Source: Alcanivorax sp. S6407 (GTDB lineage Bacteria; Pseudomonadota; Gammaproteobacteria; Pseudomonadales; Alcanivoracaceae). From it: DNA of 64,000 nt. The notes beneath the pieces are model-generated. The model worked only from the letters and a program-made list of their open reading frames with translations. It was not told the origin of the DNA and made no database searches. Position numbers and translations under genes: made by a program. Each line of letters begins with the position of its first letter. Positions within the stretch are counted from its first letter, which is position 1. Positions 37,519 to 44,638 of the stretch are shown one piece after another. The stretch lies in NCBI RefSeq assembly GCF_023016115.1, contig NZ_JALKBH010000001.1, positions 372,001-436,000 of the forward strand, read 5' to 3'.

Positions 37519-38783
37519 TGACACTACTTAAAATTCTGTCTTTTCCACTGTTGCTTTTGTGTGCCAACGCAAATGCCCAATGCCGCTTTGATCCACTGGA
37601 TCAAGGCAAGGTAATGCAGTTGTCTGCCCACAGTCTGCCTTCGGCACAGGGCTTGCCCCTTTCTGATCTGTCGCTGATGCGGGTGGAAAATGGCGAGCTG
37701 ATACCCGTTGCCTTCCAGTTCGATGAGATGTCCGATCACGACATGGTCTGGTTCGAGCACTCCGGTTTTGACCAGCTTGGACAGGGTGGTGTGCTCGATG
37801 CTGACGACCGTCTGCTGGCCATGCTCACCGATGCCGGTCCACAGCGACCGGATACGCTGCTTCCGGCACAGGGGCAGGTGGTGGCGGATCTTGAAGTGGC
37901 AAATAACTGTCACTTCTACCTGGTCAAGGATAATCCCCTGCGTAGTGACAACTACTATGTCTCCCACGATACTCGCACAGGGCAGACCAGGACGGCGCTC
38001 TATCAGCTGGACGTGGATCCGGAAAATGAACTCAACTGGCGTTATCTGGGTTATCGAAGCTATCAGGGCAGTGGTTCGATTATCGACACCCTGAAAATGC
38101 GCATGAGCGCCGGGGTACTTTCCAAATTTACCCGCATGACACTGGATAATCATAACCTGCGCCCGCAGCTGGTTGGTCATCGTGCGGGACCGATTCGTTC
38201 AGTGATGCACCTTCGCACGCGGGTGGTACTGGCCGGTATTCCGGTAATGACGATCCAGGTACAGGCCATGCGTTACGCGGCGCATTACGAGGCGCATACC
38301 TATGCCAAGGTGCCGGAGCTTTACCGGGCAACACTCAAGGAACCGGAAGTCTCAGTGACTGTGGATGGCAATAACCAAATGGGTGCGAACGTCTACACCC
38401 ACAATTTTGCCGATAACCCGGTTACTGTGAATGGGGTCGCGGATGATGCCAGTTTTGCCGGGCAGCCCATCAGCATGGCGGAAAACTGGATTCTGTTTGA
38501 TAGTAACCAGCAGTTCACGCTGCTGACGGAATTATCTGTGCCCGAATCATTGATGAGTGTGCCGCTGCAATTGATTTATGAAGATGACACCCTGCTTTCG
38601 GTGGAACCGGAGCAGTTTCAGGGCCAGCTTCCCAACCTGGGATACATGCTCAAGGGGTGGCCCGAGCAGCGCGAACTGCGCTTCACGGTGAGCATGTTTT
38701 TTGATAGCAGCATGCGCGGTTTTTCTGCCGGCGAGTATGCTGACCAGCGTGCCAGAGACGTGGCAGTTCACGTCACTCCCTGA
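37518..38783 (+). CDS. Secreted protein of unknown function coupled to gspM
   Basis: The 421-residue protein has a clear signal peptide (MTLLKILSFPLLLLCANANA) and then a mostly beta, low-cysteine body of about 400 residues with no motif I recognise. Segments such as NYYVSHDTRTGQTRTALYQL and FQFDEMSDHDMVWFEHSGFD look like a periplasmic or surface protein rather than an enzyme. Its ATG overlaps the gspM stop (TAATG), so it is translated with the secretion operon, where gspN would be expected. It does not look like GspN. It may be an accessory factor or a secreted substrate. Confidence 0.75.
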   Translation: MTLLKILSFPLLLLCANANAQCRFDPLDQGKVMQLSAHSLPSAQGLPLSDLSLMRVENGELIPVAFQFDEMSDHDMVWFEHSGFDQLGQGGVLDADDRLLAMLTDAGPQRPDTLLPAQGQVVADLEVANNCHFYLVKDNPLRSDNYYVSHDTRTGQTRTALYQLDVDPENELNWRYLGYRSYQGSGSIIDTLKMRMSAGVLSKFTRMTLDNHNLRPQLVGHRAGPIRSVMHLRTRVVLAGIPVMTIQVQAMRYAAHYEAHTYAKVPELYRATLKEPEVSVTVDGNNQMGANVYTHNFADNPVTVNGVADDASFAGQPISMAENWILFDSNQQFTLLTELSVPESLMSVPLQLIYEDDTLLSVEPEQFQGQLPNLGYMLKGWPEQRELRFTVSMFFDSSMRGFSAGEYADQRARDVAVHVTP

Positions 38784-39020
38784 ACTGGAAGCAGCCTGGC
38801 ATGGCTTTCGCTGCAAACCGGCATAAACCAGTATTGGCCGATGACGGTATCGCTCCTGATATGGGCGTTGGCTGGTAACCAAAGCTTTCCTGACCGTTAC
38901 CAATAAATTCGCGTGCAGGCATACCCTAAAGGGCACAAGCGCTCTCACAAGGGGCTGTGCTTCTGCGTGTTGCGTGTTGCGTGTTGCGAGAAGCGTGATG
39001 CAGCTGCAGAGCGGCCCCCT
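38784..39020. other. Convergent gap with a split REP-like element and a GCAACAC-class array
   Basis: The first 120 bases show nothing clear. AATTCGCGTGCAGGCA near 38905 and GCGCTCTCACAAG near 38940 look like the two ends of the REP at 57476-57502 with about 16 bases between them. The heptamer array at 38965-39006 follows. Confidence 0.5.
38965..39006 (-). repeat. Heptamer array, GCAACAC class (3' end of the lipoprotein gene)
   Basis: Three perfect GCGTGTT units (38965-38985) are followed by GCGAGAA, GCGTGAT and GCAGCTG in phase. On the minus strand this reads GGCCGCTCTGCAGCTGCATC and then CACGC units. It is the most regular member of this class and lies 14 bases beyond the stop codon of the gene at 39021. 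Confidence 0.9.
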
Positions 39021-40778
39021 TTAGAATGGACGATCCGGGGCCAGTGCCACATCCTCTTCCCGGGTCAGGGGTAGCCATACGTTCCCTTTCACTGTCGCAC
39101 TGCGGGCCAGAAATGCCGAGTTCAGCGGAAACTGGGCGGTATACCCGTATACCACCACGCCAACGCGGTCACCGGGGCGAAGAGGCTGGCTGACAGCGGC
39201 CAGCTCCTGTCGATGGGTGCCTTTTTCGGTCAGTGGGGTGAGCTGCTCACTGGCCACTCTGACCCGGCGACGATTGGCGTGCTGCACTCCGATACCGACA
39301 AACATGGGCATGCTTTCACCGCTACTGGTCCCGGCCACACGCAGATCGATGCGCGGCTTGCCGAGTAGCAGTTCGTCATCACCACGGACGATGTAAAGGG
39401 GAATGAATTTGGGGCGGCCAAAGCCACCATTGGTTTTCAGCTCTCGCAGATCGGCCCCCGGCCACATGGCCCGAAACAGATCGGTTCCGGAGTCAAAAGG
39501 TACCATCAGCCATTCAAAAGCGCCGGCGAGGGGAATGGTGACCTTTTCCCTTGGCAGGGAAAACTGGTTGGCTGGGGGCAGTTCATCAACAATGGCGAGG
39601 CCCCGGTCTTCCGTAATGTTCACACAGTACTCAGGTACCGTGCTTTCTGCGCCGCGCAGCTTTTCATCCCACCAGCTGAGAACCGTTTCGACGGTGGTGG
39701 CTTCATAATCACCACAGTGAACCATGTCATCGGTATGAAAAAAGGGCAGGCCGCCGCGCATTTTCTGCACCGGCCATGGCATGGCATGGCCACTCTGTAA
39801 TCCGATCACACGGGCATCCCGACCGGCCTTGCGCCAGCAGTCGTAATTCTTCTCCGCTTCCTGGAAAGGAAAAATGGTGTCGGTAAAGCCCTGAATGAAC
39901 AGGGCGTCTGCATGGGGGGCCTTGTTCTGGTCGCAGTAGCTGGCAGGGCTGCGCTCGTACATCAGACGGGACATTTCCGCGCTGATAGTGCCATCTATGG
40001 CACTGTTCCAGGGTGAAGCAAACATTTGGCCGATATCGAAACCACTGGAAAAAGCCCCGGCTCCCATCAGAACCGCGCCCCAGGCCGTACGAAATTCCCC
40101 ATTAGGAGCCAGGCTGTTGAGGTCATGCCAGCTGGCCAGCGGAACCAGCGCTTTTAACCGCGGCTCATTGAAACTGGCCAGGCTCTGCAGCCCGCCGCCG
40201 TAGGACTCACCAATCATGCCGATGGCCGGACTGCCATCTTCAAGGCGGGAAATGCCGGGCAGGTGAGACAGGGACCAGTCGATAACGTTGCTCAGATCTG
40301 CCACTTCAAAGTCAGGATCCATCATGTGGACCTTGCCCTGGGACTGTCCCCACCCGCGCTGGTCATAAAATACTACCCAGTAGCCGGCTTTCCAGGCGGC
40401 AATGGCCGCTTCTCCAGTAAGCATGGCCTTGCCATAGATAGAGAATGGGCGCTTTGCCCTGAAGCCGGCAAAACCGTGGGTGGCAATAATCAGTGGTGCA
40501 CTCTGTCCCGCCTGAAGCGCTGGTTGATACACAGTGGCGGCCAGTTTTTTACCGTCCCGAGCCTGGATGCGAACCTGGAAGTAGTCTGCCTCCTGGGCTG
40601 CACTTGTCAGGCGAGCGTCCGTCACTGGCAGCTGTGTGGTGGCACAGCCCGAGAGTAAGCCCAGCAGGAGCAAGGTCAGTGTGGCCAGTGATGGCGAAAG
40701 GGATCTCAGAGGGAATGCAAACCGCAATGGCGCCTTTTTGGGGTAGGAACTACGGCAATGAATGGTGAGCGTTCGCAT
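39021..40778 (-). CDS. Lipoprotein alpha/beta hydrolase (CocE/NonD or X-Pro peptidase type)
   Basis: The 585-residue protein has a basic start, a hydrophobic segment and the lipobox LLSGC with Cys at residue 45, so it is probably an outer-membrane lipoprotein. The N-terminal half is an alpha/beta hydrolase: oxyanion region ATHGFAGFRAKRPFS, nucleophile elbow GMIGESYGGG, and an FIQGFTDTIFPFQEA segment likely to hold the acid. The C-terminal 200 residues are beta-rich, as in CocE/PepX-type acyl hydrolases. The start ATG at 40778 (MRTLTIHCR) is preferred because the upstream extension (to 40841) would overlap the divergent gene. The substrate is unknown. Confidence 0.8.
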   Translation of the reverse strand: MRTLTIHCRSSYPKKAPLRFAFPLRSLSPSLATLTLLLLGLLSGCATTQLPVTDARLTSAAQEADYFQVRIQARDGKKLAATVYQPALQAGQSAPLIIATHGFAGFRAKRPFSIYGKAMLTGEAAIAAWKAGYWVVFYDQRGWGQSQGKVHMMDPDFEVADLSNVIDWSLSHLPGISRLEDGSPAIGMIGESYGGGLQSLASFNEPRLKALVPLASWHDLNSLAPNGEFRTAWGAVLMGAGAFSSGFDIGQMFASPWNSAIDGTISAEMSRLMYERSPASYCDQNKAPHADALFIQGFTDTIFPFQEAEKNYDCWRKAGRDARVIGLQSGHAMPWPVQKMRGGLPFFHTDDMVHCGDYEATTVETVLSWWDEKLRGAESTVPEYCVNITEDRGLAIVDELPPANQFSLPREKVTIPLAGAFEWLMVPFDSGTDLFRAMWPGADLRELKTNGGFGRPKFIPLYIVRGDDELLLGKPRIDLRVAGTSSGESMPMFVGIGVQHANRRRVRVASEQLTPLTEKGTHRQELAAVSQPLRPGDRVGVVVYGYTAQFPLNSAFLARSATVKGNVWLPLTREEDVALAPDRPF

Positions 40779-40825
40779 GACGCAACATCCTCTTTTATTA
40801 TTCTGTTCGTTATCGAGGGGATGAT

Positions 40826-41590
40826 ATGACAAAAAAGGCATTAAAAAGCCCGAATGCAGCCACTTTAGTGTGGTTTGCCTATGCTGTCATCACTGTTTTG
40901 CTCGCGGTCTTGAGCAGTTGGGCCTTGTACAGCAAGGCAGACTACGGTTATCCGTTCTGGTATGACCAGTTGGATATTCGTGAGCACATTCAACAGTATG
41001 GCCCACAGAATCGCTTTAAATCGGGCCTTGAGCTATTGCCAGCCGAGCAACACTGGCGGGCATTTGAGCAAATCCGGGATGCGGTTCATGATCATGGCGA
41101 GGGTTTGGCTACAATTCTCTACCAGCCACCAGGTCAGTCCCCGCGTACACTATTGCACGCTGCAGAAGTGCAACACCTGCAGGACGTGGCCAACCTGATT
41201 GATCAAGGGCGGTGGCTGTTCCTGGTGTTGCTGGTGCTGTGGTTACCTGCTGCATTGGCGCTCCGTCGCCTTGGACAGCCATCCATGCGGAGGCGCCTGG
41301 TGGCGGCTGTCATCACTTTGGGGGCTGTGTTAGCGTGGCTTGGCATTGCAGGGCCTACTGAGGTCTTCTACCAGTTTCACCTTTGGCTGTTTCCGGCGGA
41401 TCACCAGTGGTTCTTCTACTGGCAGGACTCATTGATGAGCACCCTGATGAAAGCGCCGGTACTGTTCGGTGGCATCGCTGCAGTGATTGCCCTGGGGGCG
41501 CTGTTACTGTTGCCGGCGTTTTACTGGCTTGGCCTGATTGCAGCCGCACGATTACATAGACAAAAAACACAAAGACAAAAGAATCCTTAA
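40826..41590 (+). CDS. DUF1461-like integral membrane protein
   Basis: The 254-residue protein has about four membrane helices (near residues 13-33, 124-145, 156-175 and 205-240). The periplasmic segment FYQFHLWLFPADHQWFFY followed by a hydrophobic helix resembles the DUF1461/TIGR01906 family. The region HWRAFEQIRDAVHDHGEGLA lies outside the membrane. Function is unknown. Its stop overlaps the next ATG by one base, so it is coupled to the PEP-synthase-like gene. Confidence 0.7.
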   Translation: MTKKALKSPNAATLVWFAYAVITVLLAVLSSWALYSKADYGYPFWYDQLDIREHIQQYGPQNRFKSGLELLPAEQHWRAFEQIRDAVHDHGEGLATILYQPPGQSPRTLLHAAEVQHLQDVANLIDQGRWLFLVLLVLWLPAALALRRLGQPSMRRRLVAAVITLGAVLAWLGIAGPTEVFYQFHLWLFPADHQWFFYWQDSLMSTLMKAPVLFGGIAAVIALGALLLLPAFYWLGLIAAARLHRQKTQRQKNP

Positions 41591-43593
41591 TGAGCATAGA
41601 TGTACTGACGGCAGACGAGCAGGGTAGCGAAAACCTGCAGCGCTGGGCCGCCATGGGGCTGCCTGTTCCGCCCAGTTGGCGCCTGCACCGGGAAGACGTG
41701 CTGAATATGGATGGCGACGCTCTGGTTCAAAAACTGCGCGCCTTGCCCCGTATGTTCGATGAAGACCGCTATTGGGTGCTCCATCAGGGCCCGATGAACC
41801 CGGGTTCCTGCCGTGAAAGCCTGCTGAATCTGGATTCCGATAACGCTCTAGCCTCTGCTTTGCAGGCGATTTTCAAGCATGATCCGCCGCCCGAACAGGT
41901 CGTCATACAGGCCATGCCCCGTCAGTGCGCGGCAGGCGTCCTTTTTACGCGCCACCCGCTACGACAGGATTTGCCCCATGTGGTGGTAGAGGGCGTAGCC
42001 GACGGCAATAGCGAGCGGCAACGGATCATTTTTGATGATCAGGGGCGTCTTGTGCATGCCAGCCATGACCACCATTCACTGGCGGAAGCGGTGGGCCATG
42101 ATCAATTACTGGCGCTGCATCAAGCCCTGAAACAGAATTTTGACCGCCCCCAGGCTGGCGAATGGGTGTATGACGGCAAACGGATCTGGCTGCTGCAGAC
42201 CTTGCCGGTGGGTTCCTTGCCCGCCCCCCGTGAGGCCTGGACACGGCGTGCAGGTACTGGACTGTTCGTGCAGGCGGAAAGCCCCCTGTGGTACACCCTG
42301 GCGGCCCGCTGGTTCAAATCCTCGTTCTGGGAACCCATGGTAGAAAAACGTGACTGGGACAAGCTGGTCAAGGTTGAGCCTTACCGCCGCCAACATAGTC
42401 ACATCTATACCAACTGCGCCTATTTTATGGCATTGCAGGATGAGCACCCGGGTGTGTTCAGGCATGTTCCCCCCGCCTGGCAACGTTTGCAGCCAGCGGA
42501 ACAGATCGCTCCCTATAGCGGTCTGCAATACACCCTGGACCGCCTCGCGCTTGCCATGATCTCCCGGGAAGTACGCCAGTGGCAGCATCCACAGGCAACT
42601 CAGGAAGCGCTCTGGCACAGCCTGATGCAGCTGGATTCATTGGGTGAGCGCCTCAGCAAGGTAGAAGGGCGGTTATCCTATCTGGTGGTACCGGATCTGC
42701 TGACAAGAGAGCAGGCCCCGTTGCCGCTGCAGGCGCTTACCACTGCCACAGAGCTGGCGTTGTTGCTGGATCTTGCCGCCGGCCGCAACAATCTGGCCGA
42801 ACAGTCAGAACTTCGCACCGGTAGTGATCCGGTACATGCCGCGTTGTCTGAAAAGCCGGCTCAGGCCGCCAGTCTCGGTCCTTGTCAGCGCCAGCGACGG
42901 GCTCTGGCAGGTAGCCGGGAAGTGGCCAAACCGGTGGAACTACTGCGCCAGGCCCGGGCCCTGAGAATCGCGCTGGGCAACCGTTTCAGACAGCTGTTGC
43001 GGGATATGGGGGCACTGGTCGTCAACGATGGTCTGTTGCAGCACCCCGACGACATCTATTTCCTGTATTTCGATGAACTTTGGCAGTTGTGGATGGGCTT
43101 GCGCCTGCCTTCCAGTGCCAGCCATGAGACCATTGCAGACCGCAAGCTGCGTTATCTTGATGACAGTCTGCAAGGGGCGCCTGACTGGAAGATGGACCAG
43201 ATCGGTTATGGGTTCGGCGGAGGGCAGCGCATCAGCCCCTTGCTGCGCGGCCAGTCGCTGGTTTCCGGCAAGGTGCAGGGTCCGGTTCGTCGGGTATGCA
43301 GCGCCTGGACCCTGAATCGAGTCAGTCCCGGTGACATCGTGGTGGTAGATCAGGTCGATCCGTCCTGGTTGCCCTGGCTATTGCAGGCCGGAGGTATTGT
43401 CATCAGCGAACAGGATCCCGCCAATGCGGCCGCCAGCCTTGCGGTGGAGTTTGGGATTCCTGCGATCTGGGCCGCCAGTGATGTGATGCACAGTGTCCAG
43501 GATGAGCGTATCGGAACCCTGGACGCGGAGCAGGGCACACTCGAGATCGAGCCACCGAGTGAATCGGAAAGTGGACAGGACAAGCATCCCTGA
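41590..43593 (+). CDS. PEP-synthase-like protein lacking the phosphohistidine
   Basis: The 667-residue protein has the layout of a short phosphoenolpyruvate synthase/PPDK. The N-terminal ATP-grasp-like part keeps MGLPVPPSW and AAGVLFTRHPLRQDLPHVVV but lacks the glycine and Arg-Ser-Ser motifs that bind ATP. The C-terminal mobile domain (about 560-650) keeps PGDIVVV, AGGIVISEQDP and EFGIPAIWA, but the catalytic S-H-A-A of the family reads N-A-A-A (ANAAASLAVEFG), so the phosphorylated His is missing. The usual PEP-binding barrel at the C-terminus is absent. It is probably a pseudoenzyme or a protein with a different activity. It is coupled to the DUF1461-like gene. Confidence 0.75.
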   Translation: MSIDVLTADEQGSENLQRWAAMGLPVPPSWRLHREDVLNMDGDALVQKLRALPRMFDEDRYWVLHQGPMNPGSCRESLLNLDSDNALASALQAIFKHDPPPEQVVIQAMPRQCAAGVLFTRHPLRQDLPHVVVEGVADGNSERQRIIFDDQGRLVHASHDHHSLAEAVGHDQLLALHQALKQNFDRPQAGEWVYDGKRIWLLQTLPVGSLPAPREAWTRRAGTGLFVQAESPLWYTLAARWFKSSFWEPMVEKRDWDKLVKVEPYRRQHSHIYTNCAYFMALQDEHPGVFRHVPPAWQRLQPAEQIAPYSGLQYTLDRLALAMISREVRQWQHPQATQEALWHSLMQLDSLGERLSKVEGRLSYLVVPDLLTREQAPLPLQALTTATELALLLDLAAGRNNLAEQSELRTGSDPVHAALSEKPAQAASLGPCQRQRRALAGSREVAKPVELLRQARALRIALGNRFRQLLRDMGALVVNDGLLQHPDDIYFLYFDELWQLWMGLRLPSSASHETIADRKLRYLDDSLQGAPDWKMDQIGYGFGGGQRISPLLRGQSLVSGKVQGPVRRVCSAWTLNRVSPGDIVVVDQVDPSWLPWLLQAGGIVISEQDPANAAASLAVEFGIPAIWAASDVMHSVQDERIGTLDAEQGTLEIEPPSESESGQDKHP

Positions 43594-43669
43594 GAACGGC
43601 ACGGCGATCATTGCCGTCAAATGTGATCTGGATCAGTGTCCGGTTTTCTGACTGCGTGAGAATCTGAAC

Positions 43670-44482
43670 ATGGACGAAAAACCACCACGCACCAAGGCGA
43701 ATGGATTGCCTGAGGATACCCGCCCCTTTGTGGCGCCATGTCGGCCAATCGCGCCTTCAGCGCCGCTGCGCTGGTTGCGAAAGGGCTGGCGGGATTTTCG
43801 CGCCGCACCACGGGTCAGCCTCATCTATGGGCTGATCATGCTCGTGCTCAGCTACTTGATCACCGCCGCCGCCTGGGCCTTTGGTAACATGGGCCTGTAT
43901 CTCGCGCTGATTTCCGGCTTCGTTTTTCTTGGCCCGATCCTCGCGCTCAATCTTTATGGCATCAGCATCCAGCTACAGCAGGGCAGGGAGCCATCGCTCA
44001 GGGAAAGCCTTGCACAGGTCAAAGCCTGCCTTGGTGACGGACTCACGTTCACGGTCATCATGATTGTGGTATTTCTGGTCTGGGCCCGGGCAGCCAACCT
44101 GATCTACATTTTTTATCCCGTCAATGAGTGGCGTGCCGAGGATGTAATGCTGTTCTTCGGGGTGGGCAGTAGTGTCGGGGCGTTGTTCAGCGCCATCGTT
44201 TTTACCGCCAGCGCTTTTTCCCTGCCCATGATCATGGATCGTAAAACCGATATGGTCACTGGTGTGATCACCAGCGCCAACGCCGTGCTTCGCAACAAAC
44301 TGGCCCTCTTCAATTGGGCTGCCCTGATAGGTATCTGCCTGCTGATAGGCTTGTTCACCGCCTACCTGGGCCTGGTGGTGTTACTGCCAGTACTGGGCTA
44401 CGCCACCTGGCATGCCTATCGGGAATCCATTGATGCGGCGGAGTGGGATGCGAGGTTTGAATTGCCACCGGAAGACAGTTAA
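43670..44482 (+). CDS. DUF2189-like integral membrane protein
   Basis: The 270-residue protein has a soluble N-terminus, WLRKGWRDFRAAPRVSLIYG before the first helix, and about six hydrophobic segments arranged in pairs, with the family stretch FVFLGPILALNLYGIS. The last residues are ELPPEDS and the TAA stop is part of the first CAGTTAA unit of the array at 44476. It follows the PEP-like gene by 76 bases. Function is unknown; family members are predicted inner-membrane proteins. Confidence 0.75.
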   Translation: MDEKPPRTKANGLPEDTRPFVAPCRPIAPSAPLRWLRKGWRDFRAAPRVSLIYGLIMLVLSYLITAAAWAFGNMGLYLALISGFVFLGPILALNLYGISIQLQQGREPSLRESLAQVKACLGDGLTFTVIMIVVFLVWARAANLIYIFYPVNEWRAEDVMLFFGVGSSVGALFSAIVFTASAFSLPMIMDRKTDMVTGVITSANAVLRNKLALFNWAALIGICLLIGLFTAYLGLVVLLPVLGYATWHAYRESIDAAEWDARFELPPEDS

Positions 44483-44510
44483 CAGTGAACAGTGAATAGT
44501 TAACAGCGCG
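44476..44510 (+). repeat. Heptamer array, CAGTTAA class, supplying a stop codon
   Basis: Units CAGTTAA, CAGTGAA, CAGTGAA, TAGTTAA, CAGCGCG are in 7-bp phase. The TAA of the first unit (44480-44482) is the stop codon of the DUF2189-like gene. The inverted partner is at 44604-44638. Confidence 0.9.
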
Positions 44511-44535
44511 CGTGAGCGCCCTGGTTGTTTCCCTA

Positions 44536-44580
44536 ACGCAAGAGGCCGCGCCCATCTTCCGGGCGCGGCCTCTTGCGTTT
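44536..44580. terminator. Strong hairpin terminator between converging genes
   Basis: An 18-bp perfect stem pairs ACGCAAGAGGCCGCGCCC (44536-44553) with 44561-44578 around a 7-base loop. Only three T follow on each side, so it may work as a two-way hairpin. It is framed by inverted heptamer arrays. Confidence 0.85.
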
Positions 44581-44603
44581 CAGATCAAAACAATGCGCTA
44601 GCG

Positions 44604-44638
44604 CGCACTGTTAACTATTCACTGTTAACTGTTCACTG
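44604..44638 (-). repeat. Heptamer array, CAGTTAA class, inverted, supplying the metH stop
   Basis: Plus-strand units TTAACTA, TTCACTG, TTAACTG, TTCACTG are in phase (44611-44638). On the minus strand the first unit is CAGTGAA, whose TGA (44635-44633) is the metH stop codon. Confidence 0.9.
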
